From positions 1 through 31,130 of the forward strand of contig JAWLBW010000014.1 of the NCBI GenBank assembly GCA_041687475.1: DNA of 31,130 nucleotides, written 5' to 3'. The position numbers were made by a program, and so were the translations under genes. Below, in pieces: positions 1 to 7,665 of the stretch; position 1 is the first letter of the stretch, and each line of letters begins with the position of its first letter. The notes under the pieces were generated by a model. The model was given only the letters and a program-made list of their open reading frames with translations. It searched no databases and was not told where the DNA came from. The DNA is from JAWLBW01 sp041687475 (GTDB lineage Bacteria > J088 > JAWLBW01).

Positions 1-147
1 ACACGGCCACTTCAAGACTGGGCAGCCGCTCTGAATCAATTCTCTATCCTTTTTGGGGAGCGCGTCCCCAGCTAGTTACACAGAAGAATTGACACCCTCA
101 TTTCAGCCGGCGCAGCAATCTTCCTTTTTCGATCTTCCTTCTTCCAT
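1..147. other. Window edge and intergenic DNA
   Basis: No complete gene is visible. On the plus strand one frame is open from the window edge and stops at 32-34 (TGA); it could be the last ten codons of an upstream gene, but that is too short to test. A 6-base-pair hairpin (TGGGGA at 54-59, TCCCCA at 65-70) follows and might be its terminator, although no T-run follows it. T- and C-rich sequence then leads into the heptad array that starts at 148. Confidence 0.3.
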
Positions 148-222
148 TTCCACGTTCCGAGTTCCGCGTTCTCAGATTTCCGCGCTCCACGTTCCGAGTT
201 CTTTGAATTTCCAAGTTCCGCG
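148..222. repeat. Heptad array, TTCCGCG/TTCCGAG family
   Basis: Degenerate 7-base units (TTCCACG, TTCCGAG, TTCCGCG, TTCTCAG, CTCCACG and so on) begin at 148, 155, 162, 169, 178, 185, 192, 199, 209 and 216. The spacing is 7 bases apart from two slips of 9 and 10. The array ends about 20 bases from the GMC oxidoreductase stop codon. The same family recurs at 30595-30654. The function is unknown. Confidence 0.75.
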
Positions 223-244
223 TTTGTATGCATCCGCGTTTGGT

Positions 245-1762
245 TTACGCCCGCACTCCCTGCTTTGCCAGAATCCGGTGAGCGGCGTACCTTGAGAAGG
301 CCATGATGCTGAGCTGGGGATTCACGCCCAGACTCGAGGGGAAGATGGAACCGTCGGCCACGTACAATCCCTTCACGTCATGGGTCTCAAGCTCGTGGTT
401 GACCACCGAATTTCGCGGATCGTCGCCCATGCGGCAGGTGCCCATGGGGTGAAAGGCAATGAGCTCGAGATCGGAAGCCTTGACCTTGCGCTCGCGCAGC
501 AGTCGCAGGTCGTCGGGCGAATTGAGTTCCTCTATGCCGAACACGGGGGGAAGCACCTTGCGCGCCCCGGCCTCGAAGTACACCCGCGCCGCAATCTCGA
601 CGCCCTTGACGAAAGTTTCGGTGTCTTTCTTGTTGAGGTTGTAAAGCATGAGGGGCCGCTTTCCGCCAGGGGCAACCTTGACCGTTCCGCTCGACGTGTC
701 GCTTACCATGATGCCGAACCCGGCCAGCCGGCTGTAATCGGCCATATATTCCTTCAAGCGCATGCCGAAGGCCGGCAGGGCGAACGAGAGGAAGGCGGGC
801 GGTACGTAGAATCCTTCAAAGGTGAGCCCCTCGTCGAAGAATTCGTCCACATAATACGACTGCGGCACGCCGCTCCACGCGTCGATGATCTCGTCGAAAA
901 TGCCCACAACCTTGGCCGCGGGGTGAATGCGGAAATTGCGCCCGACCTGCCCCGAGCGGTTGGCCAGCTTGTTCTTGAGCAGCAGGAAAGGTGTATAGAT
1001 CGTGCCGGCGCTGAGTATGACGATGGGGGCCTCGGCCTTGAAGGTGCCGAGCTGCTGTCTTTTCTCGTCGACGATGCTGCCGCTCACGCCGGTGGCCCGA
1101 CCTTTTTTGACCAGAATTTTCTCGACCCGGGTCGAAGTGTAAATGCGGGCGCCCTTTTCCGATGCGGCGGGCAGGTAGTTGAGCGACATGCTCTGCTTGG
1201 CCACGTTGGGGCAGCCGAAGGCGCATAGCCCGGCGCCCTTGCAGCCCTGGAAGTTGCGCTTGAGGGGCGCGCCGTGGTAGCCGAGCCTTTCGGCTCCTCT
1301 GGCGAACAACTGGTTGTTGGCCCCCATGAGCTCGAAGGGAACATCCTGCACGTGAATGGTCGACTCGACCGCTTCGAAGTGCGGCACGAGGTCTTCGTAC
1401 GCCAGATCGGACAGCCCGAATTCGGCCTTCCACTTCTTGAATACGCTCTCGGGGGTGCGAAAGCAGGTGCCCGAGTTCACGGTCGTGGTTCCCCCCAGGG
1501 TCATGCCGAGCGGAAGCGGCACGGGCGGATTGCCCAACGTCGACATCATGGAAGCGTCGCGGTACATGTCGCGCGTGGCGGCCCAGCTGTCGCGGTTGAA
1601 CTGGTTTACCTCGAAACGCCGTCCCTCTTCGAACAGCACCACGTTCATGCCGGCCGCCGCCAGCTCGTACGCCATGGGGGCGCCGCCGGCGCCGCTGCCG
1701 ATGATGATGACGTCGGCCTTTTCCGTCAGTGCGGGGGCCTTTTCGCGAGCGTCGATGTTCAT
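245..1762 (-). CDS. GMC-family FAD oxidoreductase (long-chain alcohol or sterol oxidase type)
   Basis: A 505-residue flavoprotein predicted to oxidise an alcohol group on a lipid-like substrate. An N-terminal FAD-binding Rossmann motif (VIIIGSGAGG) covers residues 18-27. A middle segment, GCKGAGLCAFGC followed by a YLPAA stretch, is typical of the fatty-alcohol-oxidase and cholesterol-oxidase branch. The C-terminal catalytic region has HPMGTCRMG near residues 436-445 and a VADGSIFPSSLGVNPQ segment. It is the last gene of an operon: its ATG overlaps the stop of the small partner gene by four bases (ATGA), and a FadR-type regulator lies upstream. The partner resembles the N-terminal extension seen on some long-chain alcohol oxidases, which supports a lipid alcohol substrate. 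The exact substrate cannot be read from sequence; other GMC activities remain possible. Confidence 0.88.
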   Translation of the reverse strand: MNIDAREKAPALTEKADVIIIGSGAGGAPMAYELAAAGMNVVLFEEGRRFEVNQFNRDSWAATRDMYRDASMMSTLGNPPVPLPLGMTLGGTTTVNSGTCFRTPESVFKKWKAEFGLSDLAYEDLVPHFEAVESTIHVQDVPFELMGANNQLFARGAERLGYHGAPLKRNFQGCKGAGLCAFGCPNVAKQSMSLNYLPAASEKGARIYTSTRVEKILVKKGRATGVSGSIVDEKRQQLGTFKAEAPIVILSAGTIYTPFLLLKNKLANRSGQVGRNFRIHPAAKVVGIFDEIIDAWSGVPQSYYVDEFFDEGLTFEGFYVPPAFLSFALPAFGMRLKEYMADYSRLAGFGIMVSDTSSGTVKVAPGGKRPLMLYNLNKKDTETFVKGVEIAARVYFEAGARKVLPPVFGIEELNSPDDLRLLRERKVKASDLELIAFHPMGTCRMGDDPRNSVVNHELETHDVKGLYVADGSIFPSSLGVNPQLSIMAFSRYAAHRILAKQGVRA

Positions 1763-2187
1763 ATCGATTCTCCGGAAATCTTGTTGGCGTCGGGGCGGTA
1801 ACCGTGGTATCCGATTGCGTCCATGACCTGGGGGCTGTTGTAGAAGGGAACCAGCAACACTGTGGAAAGCAGAATGAAGAAGCCTCGGAAAGCGAACACC
1901 CGGCTGCTGCGCATGCCGTCGAGCACCCGGTTGCGGCGGTCGACGCTCATGCGTGAGAAGCGGCCCGGCCCGCCGGCAAAGGCCCAGGCCAGATACTCGA
2001 GAAAGAAGAGAATGACGTGCAGCAGGGCGCGCACTTCAAAGGGCACGTGCTCCATGAGCTCATGGGCAAAGCCAACGGAATCGACGTCGCGGTGCCCGAG
2101 GTTGAAAGGGCCGCCTTCGGGCAGAATGGCTTCGGCCGCGGCCGACAGGGTTCGCTGTTCTCTTGCGCTGAGGGTCTTTCCAGGCAT
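1759..2187 (-). CDS. Small partner protein of the GMC oxidoreductase (gluconate 2-dehydrogenase subunit 3-like)
   Basis: A 142-residue protein. Its start (LSAREQRTLSAAAEAILPEG) matches the style of gluconate dehydrogenase subunit 3 and of the N-terminal part of long-chain fatty alcohol oxidases, in which an 'LSAxxEAILP' segment precedes the flavin domain. Two hydrophobic stretches (about residues 55-75 and 100-118) suggest membrane association, so it may anchor or couple the flavoprotein at the membrane. The start is supported by AGGAG ahead of the ATG, placed inside the end of the upstream regulator gene (gap of 4 bases). Its 3' end overlaps the GMC gene by 4 bases, so translation is probably coupled. 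The family assignment is moderate; the partnership with the GMC enzyme is well supported by context. Confidence 0.65.
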   Translation of the reverse strand: MPGKTLSAREQRTLSAAAEAILPEGGPFNLGHRDVDSVGFAHELMEHVPFEVRALLHVILFFLEYLAWAFAGGPGRFSRMSVDRRNRVLDGMRSSRVFAFRGFFILLSTVLLVPFYNSPQVMDAIGYHGYRPDANKISGESI

Positions 2188-2191
2188 GGTA

Positions 2192-2914
2192 TTACTCCTG
2201 CTCGCCGAAGAATCGGGTCATGCCGCCCGTAAGGTATTCGCGCCCCAGGCGGGCGGCTTCGGCGGCATCGCGGCGGCGCACGGCTTCGGTAATGGCGCGG
2301 TGGGTGGCCACCACGGCTTCGCCCGGCCCCACCAGCATGGCGAACAGCTCGCCGTTTTCGAGGTAGATTTCGCGGGTGCTGTTGAGCAGCAGCTTGATGA
2401 CGATGTTCTGCGAAGCATCGGCCATGGCGACGAAGAAGGCGAAATCGAGACGCTGCACGGCAATCGGATCGCCGACGACGCGTTCTTCTTCGGCCACGAT
2501 GGCGTCGAGCGCGCTCAGATTCTGTTCAGTCGCCCGCTCGGCGGCCATGCGGCACAGCTCGGTGCCGACGATGGCCCGCAGCTCGAGGGCGCCGCGTAGA
2601 ATGTCGCCCTGGGTAAAGTCGACCCGCATGAGGTACTTGAGAATCGAAAGGCCGGCGCTGTGGGTGAAGTCGCGCACCAGGCTGCCCTCGCCGTGGCGGG
2701 TTTCGATGAGCGATTCGCCTTCGAGCGTGCGCAGGGCCTCGCGCAGGCTTACCCGCGTGACCCCGAGCGAACGTGACAGCTCACGCTCGGGCGGAAGCTT
2801 TTCGCCGGGCTTCCAGCCACCCGAGAGTATGCGATGGCGCAACTGGTCGACGATCTGGGCCGACAGGCGCTTCTTTTCGATTGGCTCGAATACGCTTTCG
2901 CTTTCCATCTGCAA
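2192..2914 (-). CDS. FadR/GntR-family transcriptional regulator
   Basis: A 240-residue regulator. The N-terminal winged helix covers about residues 14-85: LSAQIVDQLRHRILSG, then the GWKPGEKLPPERELSRSLGV signature of GntR proteins, a recognition helix (VTRVSLREALRTLE) and the wing (IETRHGEGSLV). The C-terminal all-helical FCD-type domain carries 'ELRAIVGTELCRMAAERAT' and closes with a 'THRAITEAVRRRDAAEAARL' segment, as in metal- and ligand-binding FadR-subfamily proteins. It is the first gene of an operon with the oxidoreductase pair and probably controls it in response to the substrate or its product. A TGGT-N3-ACCA palindrome overlaps the predicted start of its own transcript, which suggests autorepression. 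Confidence 0.9.
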   Translation of the reverse strand: MQMESESVFEPIEKKRLSAQIVDQLRHRILSGGWKPGEKLPPERELSRSLGVTRVSLREALRTLEGESLIETRHGEGSLVRDFTHSAGLSILKYLMRVDFTQGDILRGALELRAIVGTELCRMAAERATEQNLSALDAIVAEEERVVGDPIAVQRLDFAFFVAMADASQNIVIKLLLNSTREIYLENGELFAMLVGPGEAVVATHRAITEAVRRRDAAEAARLGREYLTGGMTRFFGEQE

Positions 2915-2945
2915 GGCTCCGGTTACCGGGTGATCTGGTGGACTG

Positions 2946-2958
2946 GTGGTTAGACCAC
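2946..2958 (-). promoter_or_regulatory. Putative FadR-type operator
   Basis: A perfect inverted repeat, GTGGT-TAG-ACCAC, lies 32 bases upstream of the gntR start codon and 6 bases downstream of the predicted -10 box, i.e. across the transcription start. The TGGT-N3-ACCA core is the half-site arrangement known for FadR-subfamily regulators. The site is seen in the sequence; binding is inferred. Confidence 0.6.
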
Positions 2959-2964
2959 TGTGCC

Positions 2965-2993
2965 ACTATACCACCCAACCGGCGGGTAGGCAA
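2965..2993 (-). promoter_or_regulatory. Sigma-70-type promoter of the gntR-GMC operon
   Basis: On the minus strand: -35 TTGCCT (2988-2993), a 17-base spacer, and -10 TATAGT (2965-2970). The predicted start falls within the operator palindrome at 2946-2958. Confidence 0.55.
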
Positions 2994-3301
2994 TGACGGG
3001 TTGCATCCCTCGTTTCACTCGGGACAGGCTCCTGCACGGTGGTCGTCGGACGGCAGTCGGCGGACGTCGGGGTAAGTACAGCTGCAACGTGCAGCACGGG
3101 TGCACGGGAGAAACCGAACTGCCGGACGTAAACGTGCCCACTTCCCCCCCAGGGAGTAATCACGCCTGTCAAACCGGAGAGGGGGCGACGTGCAGCAGTT
3201 CATCCATTTGCCAAGCTGCAATCCGCATTTGCAGTCTCCCCATTTCCCCGCGCATTCCTTCCACCGATGAAAACCTGTTCTCTCTTCGCTACCATGTATG
3301 A
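2994..3301. other. Intergenic DNA upstream of the DUF3343 gene
   Basis: About 300 bases with no convincing reading frame. It holds a REP-like fragment (3011-3034, listed separately). I found no clear promoter or ribosome binding site for the DUF3343 gene and no riboswitch I recognise. Confidence 0.4.
3011..3034. repeat. REP-like fragment, copy 1
   Basis: The stretch TTCACTCGGGACAGGCTC with its flanks closely matches TTCGCTCAGCACAGGCTC at 28685-28708. The form resembles one arm of the dispersed 'CGCTCAGGACAGGCTC' palindromes I recall from many genomes; that comparison is from memory. Confidence 0.4.
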
Positions 3302-3604
3302 ATGGCCTCGAACGCCGCCGAACATACCGCGCTCGCGCTTCGCGATCTCGCACCCGAAGACGCCCTCGTGCTCATCTTCAACTCCATTCACCGGGTGCTG
3401 AAGGCCGAGAAACTCTTCAAAGGCGTGCTGCCGTTCAAGATGCAGCCCACCCCGCGTCCCCTGGTCTCGGAGTGCGGTCTGAGCATTCGTCTGCACGGCG
3501 CCGACTTCACGCAAGCCCTCGGTATTCTTGAGGAAAACCGCGTGAAAGTGGTGCACGTTTTCCGCGAGGAGAGCGACGGCTTCTCGCCGGTCGATTTTTC
3601 GTGA
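3302..3604 (+). CDS. DUF3343 protein (putative Se/S carrier-like)
   Basis: A 100-residue protein matching the DUF3343 pattern: a first strand (LVLIFNSIHRVLKAEKLF, about residues 22-40), a PTPR-like turn (MQPTPRPL) and the conserved 'SECGLSIRL' with a single cysteine, near residues 49-64. Members are small ferredoxin-like-fold proteins, often near selenium or sulfur metabolism genes, and the cysteine is thought to carry the chalcogen. The role is not biochemically established. The length is typical with a slightly long N-terminus. The ATG at 3302 is the best start, although no good ribosome binding site precedes it. It stands alone, convergent with the thiD end, with no selenium or sulfur gene beside it here. 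Confidence 0.75.
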   Translation: MASNAAEHTALALRDLAPEDALVLIFNSIHRVLKAEKLFKGVLPFKMQPTPRPLVSECGLSIRLHGADFTQALGILEENRVKVVHVFREESDGFSPVDFS

Positions 3605-3627
3605 TTTCAAAGGGGCAGGCCGGGATT

Positions 3628-3644
3628 GCTGTCTGAAAGACAGC
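3628..3644. terminator. Hairpin between convergent DUF3343 and thiD genes
   Basis: A perfect stem, GCTGTCT-GAA-AGACAGC, with a weaker flanking GGCAG/CTGCC pairing, 24 bases after the DUF3343 stop. No T-run follows, so it is either a factor-assisted terminator or an mRNA 3'-end stabiliser shared by both directions. Confidence 0.5.
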
Positions 3645-3714
3645 TGCCTCGAACTTGCACGATTGCGCGGCAACCGCTCACCGAATATTCGTAGTGGGCT
3701 CAGGAACGAGCTTT

Positions 3715-4473
3715 TTACCGGTTCAGAGTCGTACCCAGTCGCACGCCCGGCGCGGCTTCCCAGCTGGTTTCCCAGACCCGATCCATGAAGCTCTCGGCGG
3801 CACGGAAGGCCACACGGCAACCGCCACCCGAGGCCAGCCCCGCCGCGAAGGCGCTTGCCAGAATACATCCCGAGCCGTGCAAGGTTCCCGCGAAGCGGGG
3901 GCGCTCGTGCATATAGGTTTCGCCGCTCGAAACGTACAGCGTGTCGACGACCTCGCGGCTTTCGGCATGGCCGCCCTTGACCAGCACGCCGTTGAAACCG
4001 GCCTCGAACAGTGCGGCGGCCCCCCGGGCCGCATCATCGTGACCGGTCAGGGCGCGCAGTTCATCGCGGTTGGGGGTGATGTACGAAGCCGCCCTGCGCG
4101 GAAAGGCCGCCCGGAACGCGCCCTGCCCAAGTGCCGTGCCGTCGGTGGCATGGCCCACCGGATCGTACACCCAGGGGGCGTCGAGCTGCCTGATATGGTC
4201 GAAGACGATACCCGCCAGACGCTCATTGCCCAGCATACCCGTCTTGACCGCGTCGACCGGAAGACCGCCCAGGGCTTCGTCGAGGGTCATCGTCAGCGTT
4301 TCGGGCGTTACCGGTTGCACGTCGAGCACGCGGTCGACGGTCTGCACGGCCAGACCGGTCAGGGCCGTGAGGGCATAGGCCCCGCATGCCTGCACGGCCC
4401 GCACGTCGGCCGCGATGCCCGCGCCGCTGGTGGGGTCCCATCCGCCGATGGCCAGTACGGTGGCGGGTTTCAC
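3715..4473 (-). CDS. thiD: Hydroxymethylpyrimidine/phosphomethylpyrimidine kinase
   Basis: A 252-residue ribokinase-family enzyme that phosphorylates HMP and then HMP-P to give HMP-PP for thiamine synthesis. Motifs: an N-terminal AIGGWDPTSGAGIAAD (the usual 'AGSDPSGGAGIQAD' pattern with Ser-Asp changed to Gly-Trp-Asp), VDAVKTGMLG, WVYDPV, TPNRDE, LVKGGH and the C-terminal anion hole HGSGCILASAFAAGLA. The start is GTG at 4473, overlapping the thiE stop (GTGA); a longer open frame continues upstream through thiE but is out of register with any real protein. It is the last gene of the dusB-ntrB-ntrC-thiE-thiD chain. The paired enzymes ThiE and ThiD supply thiamine phosphate. Confidence 0.92.
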   Translation of the reverse strand: MKPATVLAIGGWDPTSGAGIAADVRAVQACGAYALTALTGLAVQTVDRVLDVQPVTPETLTMTLDEALGGLPVDAVKTGMLGNERLAGIVFDHIRQLDAPWVYDPVGHATDGTALGQGAFRAAFPRRAASYITPNRDELRALTGHDDAARGAAALFEAGFNGVLVKGGHAESREVVDTLYVSSGETYMHERPRFAGTLHGSGCILASAFAAGLASGGGCRVAFRAAESFMDRVWETSWEAAPGVRLGTTLNR

Positions 4474-5120
4474 GTTGCCCTCTCGGTGCTTGCGGCCGCC
4501 CGGCAGGCAGCGAGAAAGACCTGCGTACGCTCGCTCACCGTCTCCCGGTCGGGCGCCGCCAGGGCCGAAATGACGGCGACGGAGGCGGCGCCGGCGTGCA
4601 GCACGTCGGCCACCCGTGCGAGCGTGATGCCGCCGATGGCCACGACGGGTACCCGGCTGGCGGCAACCACCTCGCGCAGGCCGTCGAGGCCGGTTACCGG
4701 GTCGGGGTTTTCCTTGGTGGCCGTGGCAAACACCGGCCCGAAGCCGATGTAGTCGACCGGCTGTTCGTTGGCGGCCCGAACCTGCGCCGGGTTGTGGGTC
4801 GACAGACCGATGACGCCCTTGAAGAGACGCCGGGCCGCCGCGACCGGCATGTCGTCCTGCCCGAGATGCAGTACGTCGGCTTCGACGGCGGCCGCCAGAT
4901 CGGGACGATCGTTCACCGCAAAACGCACACCGGCGGCCCGGGTCAGCTCGCGCAAGGCAACCGCCAGCTCCCAGGCCCGGCGCGCCGGCAGATGCTTGGC
5001 CCGCAACTGCACCAGCTCGACACCGGCAGCCAGCAGCCCCTCGGTCACGATAAGCGGGTCGGGCGCTGCGTCGGTCACGTCGACAATGGCATAGAGTGGG
5101 GGAAGCACGTTCACCTTCAT
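4470..5120 (-). CDS. thiE: Thiamine-phosphate synthase
   Basis: A 216-residue TIM-barrel enzyme that joins HMP-PP with thiazole phosphate to give thiamine phosphate. Visible motifs are VELVQLRAKHLPAR, FAVNDRPDLAAAVEADVLHLGQ ending in DDMP (pyrophosphate and substrate site), IGLSTHNP, DYIGFGPVFATATK, and the phosphate-binding VVAIGGITLARVADVL followed by GAASVAVISALA. Length and motif order fit the family. The ATG at 5120 overlaps the ntrC stop (ATGA), and its own stop overlaps the thiD GTG start, so it is translationally coupled on both sides. No TPP riboswitch precedes it, so expression should follow the ntr operon promoter unless there is an internal one. Confidence 0.93.
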   Translation of the reverse strand: MKVNVLPPLYAIVDVTDAAPDPLIVTEGLLAAGVELVQLRAKHLPARRAWELAVALRELTRAAGVRFAVNDRPDLAAAVEADVLHLGQDDMPVAAARRLFKGVIGLSTHNPAQVRAANEQPVDYIGFGPVFATATKENPDPVTGLDGLREVVAASRVPVVAIGGITLARVADVLHAGAASVAVISALAAPDRETVSERTQVFLAACRAAASTERAT

Positions 5121-6589
5121 ACCTTGGCTTTCGCTTCGCGAATGTCGATGCCGCAGTCCTGAATCTTCTTTCGCAGCGTATTCCGGTTAATGCCCAGAAT
5201 CTCGGCCGCCCGTATCTGATTGCCCCGTGTTTCGCGCAGCACCAATTCAAGCAGGGGTTTCTCGACCCTGCGCATGACGGTATCGTACAGGTCGGACACA
5301 TCGGTCGCAGCCACCTGCGACACGAACTGATCGAGCTTGCGATACACGATTTCGTCGAAACTGCTTTCGAACAGCGCGGCGTCGCCGTCGACCGCGCCGG
5401 GTCCGGCCGACGTCATACGCGGCTGTACCGCATCGAAGTCGCTTTCGGTCAGCGTCTGCCCGGTCGACAGCAGCCCCACGCGCTTGATCAGGTTTTCGAG
5501 CTCGCGCACATTGCCCGGCCATGCATGCTGCTGCAGCCACTTCTGGGCCCCCGGCGACAGGCGCTTCTGCCCGTAACCCAGTTCCTGCGCGTATTTCTTG
5601 AGGAAGAAAGCCGCCAGCAGCGGAATGTCTTCGGTACGCTCGCGCAGCGGCGGCAGATGCATCGGCACCACATTCAGCCGGTAATAGAGGTCTTCGCGAA
5701 ACGTGCCCTCGCGCACCATCGCCGCCAGATCGCGGTGGGTCGCGGCAATGACCCGTACATCGACCCTGACCGGGTTGCGGGCGCCCAGCGGCGTGATCTC
5801 GCGCTCCTGCAACGCACGTAGCAGCTTGACCTGCAGATCGTGGGGCATGTCGCCGATTTCATCAAGAAAAAGGGTGCCCCCGTCTGCCAGCTGAAACTTG
5901 CCCTCGGTCTTCTGGAACGCGCCCGTGAAGGCGCCACGCTCGTGTCCGAAGAGTTCACTCTCGAGCAGTTCGTGAGGTATTGCGCCCGCGTTGATGGTCA
6001 CAAACGGTCCCGACGCCCGCGCCGAGTGGTAGTGAATGGCCCGGGCAATGAGCTCCTTGCCGGTACCGCTCTCGCCCTCGAGCAACACGGTCACGTCGCT
6101 GGCGGCCACCTTGCCCACCAGTTTGTACACGTCGCGCATGCGGGCGCTTTCGCCGATGATGGTTTCGCCCGGCTCGAACTGGCGCTCGACCACCGAACGC
6201 AGCCGCACCAGCTCTTCCTGCACCCGAACGCTGTTACCGGCTTTTTCGGCAAGCAGCAAAACCTCTTCGAGCTCAAAGGGCTTGGTCACGTAATCGAAGG
6301 CCCCGGCCTTCATGGCCTCGATGGCATTCTTGACCGTGTTCTGCGCCGTCATGACGATGAGCGCCGGCGCATGGGGACGACTTTTGAGCGTGCGCACCAG
6401 CGTCAAGCCATCCATGCCGGTCATGAGAATATCGACAAAGGCAACCTCGAACGAACGCTCGTCAAGCAGGGTCAATGCATCTTCGGCCGACGCGACGCTG
6501 GCAACGCTGTGCCCCCCCCGTCCGAGGGCGCGTTCGAGCACGAAACGCAGACTCGGGTCATCGTCGACAATGAGAACTTGAAAACCCAT
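5117..6589 (-). CDS. ntrC: Nitrogen regulator NtrC, sigma-54-dependent activator
   Basis: A 490-residue response regulator that activates sigma-54 promoters. The receiver domain (1-120) has the acidic pocket VDDD at 8-11, phospho-acceptor Asp53 (FVDILM), Thr81 and Lys103. The AAA+ domain (about 145-380) has Walker A GESGTGKE (172-179), the sigma-54 contact loop GAFTGA (219-224), Walker B TLFLDEIGDM (239-248) and an arginine-finger region. The C-terminal Fis-type helix-turn-helix reads LLELVLRETRGNQIRAAEIL then GINRNTLRKKI. It follows its kinase with a 1-base overlap (TAATG), as in the nifR3-ntrB-ntrC operons known in alphaproteobacteria. NtrC proper is favoured over other family members because of the NtrB partner and dusB upstream. 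Confidence 0.93.
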   Translation of the reverse strand: MGFQVLIVDDDPSLRFVLERALGRGGHSVASVASAEDALTLLDERSFEVAFVDILMTGMDGLTLVRTLKSRPHAPALIVMTAQNTVKNAIEAMKAGAFDYVTKPFELEEVLLLAEKAGNSVRVQEELVRLRSVVERQFEPGETIIGESARMRDVYKLVGKVAASDVTVLLEGESGTGKELIARAIHYHSARASGPFVTINAGAIPHELLESELFGHERGAFTGAFQKTEGKFQLADGGTLFLDEIGDMPHDLQVKLLRALQEREITPLGARNPVRVDVRVIAATHRDLAAMVREGTFREDLYYRLNVVPMHLPPLRERTEDIPLLAAFFLKKYAQELGYGQKRLSPGAQKWLQQHAWPGNVRELENLIKRVGLLSTGQTLTESDFDAVQPRMTSAGPGAVDGDAALFESSFDEIVYRKLDQFVSQVAATDVSDLYDTVMRRVEKPLLELVLRETRGNQIRAAEILGINRNTLRKKIQDCGIDIREAKAKV

Positions 6590-7665
6590 TATGGCTCCAT
6601 GGCAGGTAAGGCTTGGGTGGCTTCCATCGGCAGAACCATCGTAAAGACGGTACGGCCCGGCTCGCTGGTCATTTCAAGCGTACCCCCGTGCTCGCGGCAC
6701 AGGCGCAGCGTAATGGCGAGCCCCAGCCCCGTGCCCTGCGTCTTGGTCGTGAAGAACGGCGTGAAAAGCTTCTCGCGCACCTCGGGGGCGATACCCGGTC
6801 CCCCGTTCTGCACGTCGATGAGCACCGCCTTGCCCGGAAAACGTCGTCCGAGAACGTCGACGCGGGTGCGTATGACGACCGGCTCGCCGGCCGGCGAAGC
6901 CTCCATCGCATTGCGAACAAGGTTCATGACGGCCTGCTGAAAGGCATCGGCGTCGAGGGGCACGTCGGGAAGCGACGGATCGTAATCGCGAATGACCGGA
7001 TGCCCGCTCGTGACGGGGTCGTGCCTGAGCACCTGCAGCACCTGATCGACGACGCGATGGGGATTCAGCGGAACCCTGCGCAGCGAACGTGGGTTACCGA
7101 AGTGCAGCAGCTCTTCAATCAAACGGTTGATACGTCGCACGTCGCGTTCGATCACGTCGACGCACTCGGCGCCGTCCTGCGTCATCGCTTCGCCACGCAG
7201 CAATTGGGCCGCACCCAGAATTCCCCCCAGCGGGTTCTTGATCTCATGCGCCAGGCCGGCCGCCAGCACGCCCAGCTGGCGCAACCGGTCGTCGCGTCGC
7301 AGGCCTTCGCTCATGACTGCCAGGTGTCGCTCGTCACTGAAAACGGCAACGGCGCCGCGAAGGGCGCCGTCATCGGAAAACAGCGGAACGATGCGAACAC
7401 GCACGGGCAACGCGCCGCCGCGGGGGCGCGCCAGCTCGACTTCGTGCAGCACGTGGCTGCGCGCCTTTTCCATGGCCCCGAATAGCGTATCGTTCAACCA
7501 TGCGTTCCGTTGCAATGTGTCGCGCCAGGCTTCGGTGTCGAACTCCTGTTGCCCACGAATGAGCGTTCCGGCACTCGGGTTGGCGTAGGCCAGTTCGCCC
7601 TCGCGCCCGACGGCAACGACGGCATCCTGCATGTTGGCGACGATTTCGGCCGGCGTAATCGGCAT
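6589..7665 (-). CDS. ntrB: Nitrogen sensor histidine kinase NtrB
   Basis: A 358-residue soluble kinase without membrane segments. A PAS domain covers about residues 5-110. The dimerisation/phosphotransfer helix has GLAHEIKNPLGGI with His140, followed by the N-box (MNLVRNAMEASP) and the G2 box (TQGTGLGLAI). The G1 box reads NGGPGI instead of the usual D-x-G-x-G form: the adenine-contacting Asp is Asn287. The ATG at 7665 is preferred over a start 30 codons upstream, because it overlaps the dusB stop (TGATG) and its protein begins MPITPAEIVANMQDAVV, a normal PAS start. It should phosphorylate the adjacent NtrC under nitrogen limitation, probably under PII control; no PII gene lies in the window. 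Confidence 0.9.
   Translation of the reverse strand: MPITPAEIVANMQDAVVAVGREGELAYANPSAGTLIRGQQEFDTEAWRDTLQRNAWLNDTLFGAMEKARSHVLHEVELARPRGGALPVRVRIVPLFSDDGALRGAVAVFSDERHLAVMSEGLRRDDRLRQLGVLAAGLAHEIKNPLGGILGAAQLLRGEAMTQDGAECVDVIERDVRRINRLIEELLHFGNPRSLRRVPLNPHRVVDQVLQVLRHDPVTSGHPVIRDYDPSLPDVPLDADAFQQAVMNLVRNAMEASPAGEPVVIRTRVDVLGRRFPGKAVLIDVQNGGPGIAPEVREKLFTPFFTTKTQGTGLGLAITLRLCREHGGTLEMTSEPGRTVFTMVLPMEATQALPAMEP

Noticed and set aside
4440..5130. TPP riboswitch for thiE-thiD
   Set aside because: Both genes overlap their upstream neighbours, leaving no leader; the CTGAGA and GATCTGG-type TPP motifs were not found near them.
3715..5301. Single 528-codon ThiD fusion protein
   Set aside because: The N-terminal half is an out-of-frame translation of thiE. 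The real thiD starts at the GTG at 4473 overlapping the thiE stop.
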